The notes under the pieces were generated by a model, which made no database searches, was not told the DNA's origin, and worked only from the letters and a program-made list of their open reading frames with translations. Shown here one piece after another: positions 7,817-14,582 of a DNA stretch of 22,822 nt; the stretch's first letter is position 1; every line of letters begins with the position of its first letter. The DNA comes from Actinomycetes bacterium (GTDB lineage: Bacteria > Actinomycetota > Acidimicrobiia > Acidimicrobiales > Acidimicrobiaceae): assembly GCA_021785315.1 (NCBI GenBank), contig JAJYFX010000002.1, positions 1 to 22,822 on the forward strand, read 5' to 3'. The position numbers were made by a program, and so were the translations under genes.

Positions 7817-8787
7817 AAAAAATCGTCCCATTCCGCCGCTATCGCTTCGCCGAGATCTCTTACGAGCTTCATGCGCGAGCCTTCGCCAAACATGAGAGGC
7901 AGTAACGCCGTTGGAACCGTGCCGGCGCCGGCCATTAGACGCTCCACATATGGATCCGCGCAACGCCGCATCTCCAGCGCAGCATTCGACCCGCGCAAAA
8001 GCAATCCAATGCCGCCCGGGATCACCTTGTTGAGAACGTTTATTGCCTTGGATTCCTGGAGCAAGATAAAGAACTCCTCTTCGGATCGCGAAAACAGTTC
8101 CGGCATCACCTTGTTGACGATAAGGGCGCCTAAATGAACGTGGGTCTCGTTGTCGATCCTGTCGGCAAGCTCGAGGGCTTCATTTACTGGAGTTTCTGCC
8201 GGGGTGGCAACTATGATCACCGAAGTCTGAGATGGGTCGTAAAGAATATCCTCCATCCAGGCCACCTGGTCTTTCACCATTCCCAACCGGACCAGCTCTG
8301 AAATCCCTTTTGGTGAGGCAAGCTGAGAAACAATATGACCGGTAGATGTCGCATCGACAAGTATGAGATCGTATCTCGCTTCTCTGACCTCATAGCAAAG
8401 CTTGCCGACCACTAGGATTTCCTGGACGCCAGGAGCGGCATTGGCGATGAAATCAAAGGTCTTCGCCAATGGACCCAGCTTCGTGACTACAGGCACTTTA
8501 AGATATATCCGCAGATACTCCCGCAGAGCCTCCTCCGTGTTCATCGACATGAGAAAAAGATTTTCCCTAATCTCCGTCGGCACGAATCCGCTTGGTTCGC
8601 AGTCCAAATGGCGCGCGATATCCCCCTTGGCGTCAACCTCGCAAATAAGAGTGCGCTTCCCCGCTTTGGCGGCGAGAAGACCCAAAGCCGCCGTAACCGA
8701 CGTTTTTCCAACTCCTCCCTTGCCAGTTATGAATACCAGTGACCGGTCAAGCAGGCCTAAAGAGTTCGACGATCGATCGCGGGGCAC
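7804..8787 (-). CDS. ArsA/Get3-like ATPase, first copy (BagA-like)
   Basis: This 327-residue protein has a complete deviant Walker A motif GKGGVGKTS at residues 22-30 with the signature lysine. RTLICEVDAKGDIARHL and LILVDATSTGHIVSQLASP (switch region) follow, typical of ArsA/Get3 ATPases. These enzymes act as ATP-driven dimers; Get3 targets tail-anchored membrane proteins and ArsA drives arsenite export. No arsB, arsC or arsR gene is nearby and no conserved arsenite cysteine triad is evident, so arsenic export is unlikely. It overlaps the second copy by 13 bases and follows the DUF3107 gene by nine bases, so an obligate heterodimer with the second copy is a reasonable inference. Confidence 0.9.
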   Translation of the reverse strand: MPRDRSSNSLGLLDRSLVFITGKGGVGKTSVTAALGLLAAKAGKRTLICEVDAKGDIARHLDCEPSGFVPTEIRENLFLMSMNTEEALREYLRIYLKVPVVTKLGPLAKTFDFIANAAPGVQEILVVGKLCYEVREARYDLILVDATSTGHIVSQLASPKGISELVRLGMVKDQVAWMEDILYDPSQTSVIIVATPAETPVNEALELADRIDNETHVHLGALIVNKVMPELFSRSEEEFFILLQESKAINVLNKVIPGGIGLLLRGSNAALEMRRCADPYVERLMAGAGTVPTALLPLMFGEGSRMKLVRDLGEAIAAEWDDFLWQG

Positions 8788-8796
8788 GAAAATCTC

Positions 8797-9033
8797 CTAC
8801 GGTGCGCCAAATCCTACGCGCCGATCTTCCTTGGTCGCACCAACCTCGACATACGCAAGCTTCGACACAAATACTCCAAGCCTGTGCCCCTTCTTGTCCT
8901 GAATCCAAACTATCGACGAACCTGAAGATATTGAAGCCTCGAGTGACTCGATGAATTGCTCCTGAGTCGTGCCTTCGGGTAGTTCAAGATCCATTTCTCG
9001 CGGCGAATCTGAGATGCCAATGCGAATGTCCAC
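8797..9033 (-). CDS. DUF3107 family small protein
   Basis: This 78-residue acidic protein matches DUF3107. It opens MDIRIGISDSPREMDLELP, has a central SGSSIVWIQDKKGHRLGVFVSKLAYVEVG and ends RRVGFG, as in other actinobacterial members. The start is GTG at 9033 with an excellent GGAGG six to seven bases upstream. The function of the family is unknown. It is the first gene of a five-gene minus-strand string leading into the ArsA-like pair (nine-base gap), so it may serve the same process. Its promoter should lie just upstream, where an 11-base palindrome centred on 9099 is found. Confidence 0.88.
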   Translation of the reverse strand: MDIRIGISDSPREMDLELPEGTTQEQFIESLEASISSGSSIVWIQDKKGHRLGVFVSKLAYVEVGATKEDRRVGFGAP

Positions 9034-9179
9034 TATTTGCCTCCGCTACAAGTTACCTGACCTAAAGCCTAACGTAAATTTGCGCGGATGATCATCGTTA
9101 CGATTTCTTGAACCCAAAGGACCGTGGCTCTTGCAGACCTCAGGCGAATTAGTTTTGGCCCCTTGCCCGCCATTGTCGC

Positions 9180-9480
9180 TCTCGGGCCGCCCTGCGCCTG
9201 AAAAGGGCTGCCGCGTAGAAAGCGGCCCGCGCGATTCCAAACAGGCGATCCTGCGTCGGGTTCGCACCTTAGGGTCTCAAGCGACCCGGTCCAGATGGAT
9301 ACGCCTGCGCTTTCTTGCCAGCGTAACCTGTCGCTAGTTTCAAACACAGGATCCAGATATCTGGCTACCTAAATCGTGTCCTCTTCGGCAAGGGGTACGG
9401 ACTCGAACAGGCCACCATAGGAAAGTCCGGTGACGCGGAGCCATCGGAACCGAGTTGACATGGGGCAGTTCGAATTCCTG
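9180..9480. ncRNA. Candidate structured RNA or riboswitch-like element, class unassigned
   Basis: The segment has a series of paired arms: 9183-9190 with 9222-9229 (8 bp), 9242-9247 with 9302-9307 (6 bp), the palindrome CCAGATATCTGG at 9353-9364, 9380-9385 with 9390-9395 closing a CGGC loop, and 9427-9432 with 9442-9447. Several arms have competing partners, for example GCGGC at 9222-9226 pairs with either of two upstream GCCGC copies. The plus strand at 9411-9445 partly recalls cobalamin-riboswitch text (GGCCAC, AGGAAAG, then GGTGACGCGGAGCCA) and, less well, the GACGCAAAGCC of c-di-GMP-I switches. I find no complete core of either class, so this is a lead only. No downstream plus-strand gene exists to be controlled. 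Confidence 0.28.
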
Positions 9481-9502
9481 CGGAACAAGCAGAGAGAGTT
9501 AT

Positions 9503-9559
9503 ATGGCATTCCAAAACATAGAAATCCGATCAAAAGAGAATCGGGGAAAATCTAGATAA
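9503..9559 (+). CDS. Possible 18-residue leader-type small ORF after the structured segment
   Basis: An ATG at 9503 follows a purine-rich AGAGAGAG (9491-9498) by four bases and reads 18 codons to TAA at 9557-9559. An 11-codon frame starts at ATG 9559-9561, overlapping that TAA by one base. The product is short and basic (it ends in an NRGKSR stretch) and matches no family I know. It is listed because it is the only plus-strand frame with a ribosome-site-like sequence directly downstream of the candidate RNA. Chance is a fully adequate explanation. Confidence 0.12.
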   Translation: MAFQNIEIRSKENRGKSR

Positions 9560-9846
9560 TGCCTGTCCTGGCCGATAAAGCCACAGTCTCTTGATTTGAA
9601 CGGGCCTTCATCGCGGGAAAGCGACGACGACACGCAATGCGAGATCTTGGAATCGGAGTGGCTGAGCCGTGAAACCTGCCGGTCCAAATGCCGAAGATCC
9701 GATGTAAATTTTTTCCGGGCCATTGGGGCTCATTTTCTTTGATCTTTCCCCGTGATCCGTAAAGCCGCACCAAATAGGGAAAGTATCAGAAGAGCATGAA
9801 AATCTACCGAATCACTCGGCGTACAGCTGCCAGGCTGGCAAAACGA

Positions 9847-9877
9847 TGAAGGTTCCCCCGATGAAAGAGAACCTTCA
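9847..9877 (-). terminator. Probable transcription terminator hairpin after mrp
   Basis: A perfect 9-bp inverted repeat, TGAAGGTTC at 9847-9855 and GAACCTTCA at 9869-9877, encloses a 13-base loop. Read on the minus strand it is followed by TCGTTTTGCC, a short T run. It lies about 115 bases beyond the mrp stop codon, so it could end the mrp transcript. The T tract is weak. Confidence 0.45.
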
Positions 9878-9991
9878 AGCCCTGCATCTCGCCTCCGGTA
9901 TTTGCGATGCCATTACAAATGCCGGTCGGCGCCAGCGACGGCGGCAGCGAGATAATACGAGAGAAAATCTAGACGGACCTCAGATCTCAGG

Positions 9992-11140
9992 CTAGCTCTT
10001 GACCTTCAACTCCGACCGATACACCCTTGCAGGCCCCAAGGCTTCAACAGCCGACGCAAGCGCATCGTATGCCTTGGAAACCTCTGAGTCGGGCTCGCCG
10101 GCGGTAATCGGTACGCCTTCGTCGCCGCCAACGCGCACCTCGGGAACTAGTGGAATTTGGGCAAGGAGGGGAACTCCGAGATTGTTGGCAAGTTCATTTC
10201 CACCGCCCTCACCGAATATGGAGTATCTCTTCCCGTCATCGGCAACGAACCAGGACATGTTCTCTATCACACCCCGCAATGGAAGTTTCAGCTGTCTCGC
10301 AGCATACGCGCTGCGCTGAGCCACACGCTGAGCAGCAGGTTGGGGCGTGGTTACAACCAAAATTTCAGACTTTGGAAGATACTGTCCCATCGACAGCGCC
10401 ACATCCCCAGTGCCAGGAGGCATATCCAGAAGGAGGAAATCGAGATCACCCCAGTAAACGTCAACGAGGAACTGCTCAAGCGCCTTGTGGAGCATGGGAC
10501 CTCTCCAAATAACCGGTGTTTCATCGGAAACAAAGAATCCGACAGAAATGCATCTGACCCCATAAGCTACCGGAGGCAGCATAAGATCATCAATCAACAA
10601 AGGATTGCGGGAAATTCCCAGCATCTTAGGCACCGAAAACCCGTAGACGTCCGCATCGAGGATGCCAACCTCATATCCTTTCTTTGCCAGCGCGACCGCC
10701 AGGTTGACGGAAGTCGAAGACTTTCCGACACCGCCCTTGCCTGATGATATGCCAATAACCCTGGTCTTAGTGCCTGGCTCCATAAACTGATTTATGCGGC
10801 CCTGCTCGTGTCCGATCGGGTTCGCTACCGTCTGCGCTTCCGAATCACTGGGCGGTTTGAGCAAATTGCGAAGCCTTAGGAGATCTGGCTGCGAAAGCCC
10901 TCTAAGTTCCACGTCAATCTTGCTAGCCAAGTTCGCCTTCGCAAGAGCCTCCAAGACCACTGACTTCAAAGCATCCTCATACGGCAGCGGATCTGCGACA
11001 ACTCCGATCGGAACGACCAGCTTGCCACCCCAGGCATTAATCGGCTCACCAACCAGTCCCAGCTCCACAAGCGGTTTCCTAATTTCAGGTTCCAGGACTC
11101 CGTATAAAGCCGCTTCAACCTCTTTTTTGGTGACTGCCAC
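9992..11140 (-). CDS. mrp: Mrp/ApbC-family P-loop ATPase, iron-sulfur cluster carrier
   Basis: This 382-residue protein has an N-terminal MIP18/DUF59 domain (about 4-95, VEAALYGVLEPEIRKPLVELG). The P-loop domain follows, with GKGGVGKS at 134-141, DADVYGFSVPKMLG, and LLLDMPPGTGD. Mrp proteins carry Fe-S clusters to target proteins in the cytoplasm. The usual C-terminal CxxC that binds the bridging cluster is absent: the text after ENMSWF reads VADDGKRY, as I recall for other actinobacterial Mrp proteins. I chose GTG at 11140 because GGAGGT stands seven bases upstream. Longer frames reach ATG 11155 or 11185, but those would place that ribosome site inside the gene. It is divergent from the SufR-like regulator. 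Confidence 0.92.
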   Translation of the reverse strand: MAVTKKEVEAALYGVLEPEIRKPLVELGLVGEPINAWGGKLVVPIGVVADPLPYEDALKSVVLEALAKANLASKIDVELRGLSQPDLLRLRNLLKPPSDSEAQTVANPIGHEQGRINQFMEPGTKTRVIGISSGKGGVGKSSTSVNLAVALAKKGYEVGILDADVYGFSVPKMLGISRNPLLIDDLMLPPVAYGVRCISVGFFVSDETPVIWRGPMLHKALEQFLVDVYWGDLDFLLLDMPPGTGDVALSMGQYLPKSEILVVTTPQPAAQRVAQRSAYAARQLKLPLRGVIENMSWFVADDGKRYSIFGEGGGNELANNLGVPLLAQIPLVPEVRVGGDEGVPITAGEPDSEVSKAYDALASAVEALGPARVYRSELKVKS

Positions 11141-11189
11141 TCGACTTACCTCCATTTGACCGTTTCCGGACGCACAAAACTCCAAGAAG

Positions 11190-11226
11190 CACTAGGTATC
11201 ACTAAATTCTCCTACCGCTATAGAAT
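11190..11226 (+). promoter_or_regulatory. Shared mrp / regulator intergenic region with CACTA direct repeats
   Basis: Between the divergent mrp and regulator starts lies CACTAGGTATCACTA (about 11191-11205), a CACTA pair spaced one helical turn apart. A -10-like TAGAAT follows at 11221-11226 reading rightward. The repeat is a candidate binding site for the adjacent HTH regulator. No convincing -35 is visible, so the promoter call is weak. Confidence 0.3.
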
Positions 11227-11233
11227 AAATGTT

Positions 11234-12064
11234 ATGCGGGAAACGGAGCTAGTGACAACTCGAAACGAAGGTAGTTCAAAAAATAGGGCAAGCAGTGCTA
11301 CTAGGGCCTCTGCCAATACTCTCGCCGACGACCATCTTTTCGACATGCTGCCGGCTTCGCCGCGGAGCCTTTCCGACGACCAGTTTTCTGCGACTGTAGC
11401 TGCGATAGTTTCGGCATTTGGTGATCCAACCAGAAGAAGCATCTACCTTTTCACTCGGGAATCAAATGGGGTAACGGCGTCTGAGGCTGCAGCTGAGTTC
11501 AGACTCCACCCAAATGTCGCGAGGCACCATCTAGACAAACTGGCAGCCGGTGGATATCTCGACGTATTCGTTGATCGAAAGATATCCAGCGGAGCGGGAA
11601 GGCCGTCAAAGAAGTACAAGGGCTCTAAGAACCAAAATGCCGCTGAGACCGCACCTCATACGGATGAACTGCTCGCTCTGCTTTTGACGAGCGCCCTGGA
11701 GCGTCTGCCGGAAGACCAGATTGAATCTATGGCCAATGAGGTCGGCGAGAAGTTTGGAAAGCTTCTCGCTTCACAGATGAAACCGACTGACAGCCAAATC
11801 TCACTAAACCAAGCGATGCGTGCGATAGCCGATGCGCTGACTGCTCATGGTTTCGCCGCGAGATCAGAGCCTGCAGGGCCAAATCGCGACACGGTGATTT
11901 CAGATTGTTGTCCGTTTGGCACTGTAGCGCTGATACATCCCGTGCTGTGCGCGGTGGACAGGGGCATTGTAAAGGGCATGCTGTCGACGCTCTACGGAGG
12001 ATCTGTACCTATAAAGATGTCCTCAAGAGCGCGAGGCGACCAGAACTGCGCAGTTTCTATCTGA
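11234..12064 (+). CDS. SufR-like (COG2345) winged-helix transcriptional regulator
   Basis: This protein of about 276 residues has an ArsR/DeoR-like winged helix (AAIVSAFGDPTRRSIYLFTRESNGVTASEAAAEFRLHPNVARHHLDKL region, roughly residues 50-100). GAGRPSKKYKG follows as a wing. The C-terminal domain has a cysteine set: DCCPFG, HPVLCAVDRG and a final RGDQNCAVSI. COG2345 regulators such as SufR use such cysteines to hold an Fe-S cluster that controls DNA binding. Divergence from mrp supports an Fe-S sensing role. The start is uncertain: ATG 11156 gives 302 residues, but a TAGAAT box at 11221 favours a later start; ATG 11234 or GTG 11252 (after GGAG) are the options. Confidence 0.8.
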   Translation: MRETELVTTRNEGSSKNRASSATRASANTLADDHLFDMLPASPRSLSDDQFSATVAAIVSAFGDPTRRSIYLFTRESNGVTASEAAAEFRLHPNVARHHLDKLAAGGYLDVFVDRKISSGAGRPSKKYKGSKNQNAAETAPHTDELLALLLTSALERLPEDQIESMANEVGEKFGKLLASQMKPTDSQISLNQAMRAIADALTAHGFAARSEPAGPNRDTVISDCCPFGTVALIHPVLCAVDRGIVKGMLSTLYGGSVPIKMSSRARGDQNCAVSI

Positions 12065-12076
12065 TCTGTTGGCTAT

Positions 12077-12100
12077 GGCAAGGGCATTCAGCGCCTTGCC
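12077..12100. terminator. Hairpin between convergent genes, possible bidirectional terminator
   Basis: GGCAAGG at 12077-12083 pairs with CCTTGCC at 12094-12100 across a 10-base loop, in the 88-base gap between the convergent regulator gene and the molybdoprotein gene. A second small palindrome, TGGGAATCCCA, follows at about 12103-12114. There is no T tract on either strand, so the terminator reading rests on position alone. Confidence 0.35.
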
Positions 12101-12152
12101 GGCTGGGAATCCCATTTCGCGTTGGCGAGGGAGGACGTAACCTTCTGGCATT

Positions 12153-12770
12153 TCAGTCGTCCCAGTATCTTTGCTCCTTCCAAGGATCACCATACATGTG
12201 GTAGCCGTTTTGCTCCCAGAATCCAGGCTCGTCACCACTCATGAATTCGATCCCCCTGAGCCACTTCGCAGATTTCCAGAAATACAGCCTTGGCACGAAG
12301 AATCTAAGAGGATACCCGTGATCTGGCTCTAGCGGCCTGCCGTCATATTCGTAAGCCAAGAGCGCAATATTGTCTCCCGTTACGTCTTCAAGGGGGAGAT
12401 TCGCAGTGAAACCATACTCGGAATGGCACATTATGTGAGTAGCGTCGCTATGCGGGCCGGCCATGTCATAAAGAACCGAAAATGGCACCCCTTTCCACTT
12501 GGTGTCGAACTTCGACCACTTCGTAACACAGTGGATATCAGCCGTGACTTCGAGCGATGGAAGGCCTAGGATATCTGACCAAGAAAGCACAAGTCGATGA
12601 TCGACAAGCCCGGTAATTGAAAAAGTCCATGCAGACAGATCCGCGTATCTCGGAACACTGCCCGCATGCAATACGGGGAATCTATCCGTATGATATTGAC
12701 CAGGTGGAAGACGATTCGGATCAATGCCCACCTGCAAAAGCTGATCCCTGTTGCGATCAAAAAACCCCAT
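12153..12770 (-). CDS. Sulfite-oxidase-like molybdopterin oxidoreductase
   Basis: This 205-residue protein has the oxidoreductase molybdopterin-binding domain: WTFSITGLV, LPSLEVTADIHCVTKWS with the expected molybdenum-ligand Cys81, WKGVPFSVL, and HGYPLRFFVPRLYFWKSAKW near the end. The C-terminus ends in a GFWEQNGYHMYGDPWKEQRY block common in short bacterial members. It lacks a Tat signal, so it should stay in the cytoplasm, unlike exported YedY/MsrP. The substrate is unknown. I chose ATG 12770, with AGGA six bases upstream, over an in-frame TTG at 12785. It lies 34 bases after the ccmH/ccmI gene and may be the last gene of that operon. Confidence 0.88.
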   Translation of the reverse strand: MGFFDRNRDQLLQVGIDPNRLPPGQYHTDRFPVLHAGSVPRYADLSAWTFSITGLVDHRLVLSWSDILGLPSLEVTADIHCVTKWSKFDTKWKGVPFSVLYDMAGPHSDATHIMCHSEYGFTANLPLEDVTGDNIALLAYEYDGRPLEPDHGYPLRFFVPRLYFWKSAKWLRGIEFMSGDEPGFWEQNGYHMYGDPWKEQRYWDD

Positions 12771-12804
12771 ACCTAATCCTAACAATTTGAGAAATCTAAA
12801 TGAC

Positions 12805-13941
12805 CTAGTTAAGTTGCAAAGGAATAGGTTGTCCTGCCTGCTTGTAGGCAGATATGATCACGGATTTGGTGGCATCTATAAAAGACTGGCTTGGTTTGTC
12901 GGCGAGGAACGCGTGAAACTGAGATATTGCCCCATTCGCATCATGGCGATCCTGGAACAGGACATAGCCAAGAAAAACGCGGGCGTCAGGATATCCCGGA
13001 TCGAGCTTCACCGCTTTCTCGAGAAACTGCTGGCCTTGATTTATCAACGCTGAATTGTTGTCCTTTTCGCCAGCCTGCGTCAATAACCACCCCTGGTAGG
13101 TCAGTGCGACGGGTTGATTCGGGTCGACCTCTAGCACCGATGACAGCAGCTGGAGAGCCTGCACATCTTGTCCCTGGTTGGCAAGGACTCTTGCCTTTAG
13201 AATCGTCTGGGCTTCATTCTGCGCCTGTACCGCCGTGGCGGCAAGCTGCTTTTGGTTGTTGTCATGGTTCCGGATAATCCAGAGAGCTGAGCCTATCCCA
13301 GCCAATACGAGCAAAGCGCCCATGTAGAGAAGCCACTTCCTCCGAACCGGGCCAAGGCTCTTTTGCCTCGTCAAGTCATCTTGAGGCGTTTCGTCCAAAG
13401 ATCCCTCCGTGCCGCCAACGCCCGTCCCAGCGACAGCGTCATCTCCGATCGAACTTTCCAGGACCGATTGCTGTCCATTCCAGGCGAAATCGCCGGCACT
13501 ATTCCGCCAGCGCCGGAAGCCAAAAAATACAGTCAATCCCACTACCACCGCCAGGAACGCGAAGGGAAGCACCGCCATTACGGTTCCGCCGTATGCGGCT
13601 GGCGGAGACATAAGAATTGACGGGCCGTAACTTGCTTCCAATGCATTTAATATCTGGGAGTCGCTTACACCCGCTTTGACCTGCTTCTCGACGAAACTTC
13701 TAACAGCAAATGCTCCAGCAGTATTCGACACTAGGGCGGAAACCCCGTCACAGCTCGGACATTTAACCTCGGATTCAATCCGTGCCACGCGCTGCTGGGA
13801 TGTAATGTTCGGCCTTGAAGAGATCAGAGCATAGGAAATTCCAACGGCAATCACTACCACCGACACAATAAGCAGCCATTTCAACAGTTTCATTTTTCGA
13901 ATCAGTGCTTTAGGTGCGGTTTCGGAATGAATTTCAGTCAT
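12805..13941 (-). CDS. ccmH: Cytochrome c biogenesis protein, CcmH-CcmI type fusion
   Basis: From ATG 13941 this is 378 residues. A membrane segment at about 17-40 leads to a CcmH domain with the redox pair Cys61-Pro-Ser-Cys64 (EVKCPSCDGVS) and LEASYGPSILMSPP. A second membrane segment lies near 113-140 and a third near 200-223. A C-terminal TPR region follows (ALTYQGWLLTQAGE, DARVFLGYVLFQDRHD), as in CcmI/NrfG. CcmH keeps apocytochrome CxxCH cysteines reduced; the TPR part holds the apocytochrome. In many proteobacteria these are separate genes. GTG 13980 or ATG 13977 are alternative starts without a ribosome site. It follows ccmG within 55 bases. Confidence 0.9.
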   Translation of the reverse strand: MTEIHSETAPKALIRKMKLLKWLLIVSVVVIAVGISYALISSRPNITSQQRVARIESEVKCPSCDGVSALVSNTAGAFAVRSFVEKQVKAGVSDSQILNALEASYGPSILMSPPAAYGGTVMAVLPFAFLAVVVGLTVFFGFRRWRNSAGDFAWNGQQSVLESSIGDDAVAGTGVGGTEGSLDETPQDDLTRQKSLGPVRRKWLLYMGALLVLAGIGSALWIIRNHDNNQKQLAATAVQAQNEAQTILKARVLANQGQDVQALQLLSSVLEVDPNQPVALTYQGWLLTQAGEKDNNSALINQGQQFLEKAVKLDPGYPDARVFLGYVLFQDRHDANGAISQFHAFLADKPSQSFIDATKSVIISAYKQAGQPIPLQLN

Positions 13942-13995
13942 AGGGCTTTTACCGCCGCTCTTCGCCGACTGCAACATCACAAGAAGAGCTGGACA

Positions 13996-14571
13996 TTAAA
14001 AGCCCCTGGACCTGGCTATGCCAACCAGCTGATTCAAAGAGGCCAAACTCACCGGTCCAACAATTTCCGTCAAAATGACCCCGTTGGGTGCAATCAGATA
14101 GCTCTGCGGTGGCTGCGACACGCCATATGAGAGTGCAATCTGTCCATTGGGATCACTAACAGCCTGGTAATTTGCTCCATATCGGCGCAGAAAACCTGCC
14201 GCAGACGAATTGACGTCGTCGAAAACTACGCCTAAAACGCTGACATCCGGAGAGCTGTTCGAAAATTGCGCCAGCGCCTTCTCTTCATCCTGGCACGGAG
14301 TACACCAGGATGCGAAAAAGTTCACCAATACGAAGCGTCCCGCATAACTAGCCAAGGATACTCTTTTGCCATCCAACGAAGTTCCCGATATCGCAGGTGC
14401 CGTTTTGTTTATTAAAGGCGAGGCAACAGTCTGCATGCTTACCGGCTTGCGGGTCGCGAGCAGAACCGCGAGGCCGACAAGAAATACCCCCATTACAACA
14501 GCGATGATGCGTACAGTCTTCCTAGGTCCGGTCTTCGGGCTTCGAGTTTGCTCTTGCAACTGGTCGGTCAC
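13996..14571 (-). CDS. ccmG: Thiol-disulfide oxidoreductase, CcmG/DsbE/TlpA type
   Basis: This 191-residue protein has a single N-terminal membrane anchor (about 20-40, RIIAVVMGVFLVGLAVLLA). An extracytoplasmic thioredoxin-like domain follows, with the active site FFASWCTPCQDE (Cys90, Cys93) and a cis-Pro-type PQSYLIAPNG segment. CcmG/TlpA proteins reduce the heme-binding cysteines of apocytochrome c. The GTG start at 14571 has GGAAAG about five bases upstream. It sits 11 bases after ccmF and before ccmH, the standard place for CcmG in a System I operon. Confidence 0.92.
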   Translation of the reverse strand: MTDQLQEQTRSPKTGPRKTVRIIAVVMGVFLVGLAVLLATRKPVSMQTVASPLINKTAPAISGTSLDGKRVSLASYAGRFVLVNFFASWCTPCQDEEKALAQFSNSSPDVSVLGVVFDDVNSSAAGFLRRYGANYQAVSDPNGQIALSYGVSQPPQSYLIAPNGVILTEIVGPVSLASLNQLVGIARSRGF

Positions 14572-14582
14572 CTGTTCTTTCC

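Larger units (their letters stand above)
9034..9991. other. Long gene-poor gap between mrp and the DUF3107 gene
   Basis: About 960 bases have no open frame that reads like a protein family on either strand. The minus-strand frames of 73-92 codons within it have poor composition and no good ribosome sites. The left part (about 9034-9130) should contain the promoter of the DUF3107 string and holds the 11-base palindrome ATCGTTACGAT (9094-9104). The middle (9180-9480) is GC-rich and full of inverted repeats, described separately as a candidate RNA. The right part (9500-9990) holds the likely mrp terminator at 9847-9877 and a short TGCCA / TGGCA hairpin at about 9828-9840. Confidence 0.7.

Noticed and set aside
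7817..7963. Longer N-terminus for the second ArsA-like ATPase
   Set aside because: The extra 49 codons are an out-of-frame reading of the first ATPase gene and are Arg-rich and unlike the family.
9069..9347. 92-codon minus-strand frame (and overlapping 68-73 codon frames) in the mrp-DUF3107 gap
   Set aside because: Composition is rich in Arg, Ser, Gly and Trp as in noncoding GC-rich DNA, no family resemblance, no ribosome site; the inverted repeats explain the open frames better.
9400..9470. RNase P RNA, because of the AGGAAAGTCCGG string at 9419-9430
   Set aside because: The other conserved P RNA blocks, including the terminal ACAGAANCCGGCTTA region, are absent on either strand.
9340..9485. 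tmRNA or tRNA, suggested by TTCGAA-type loops
   Set aside because: No acceptor-T-arm pairing with proper spacing, no tRNA-like 5' partner and no believable tag reading frame ending in LAA.
9499..9773. Two overlapping 73-74 codon minus-strand frames
   Set aside because: They overlap in different frames, look like no known family and lack ribosome sites.
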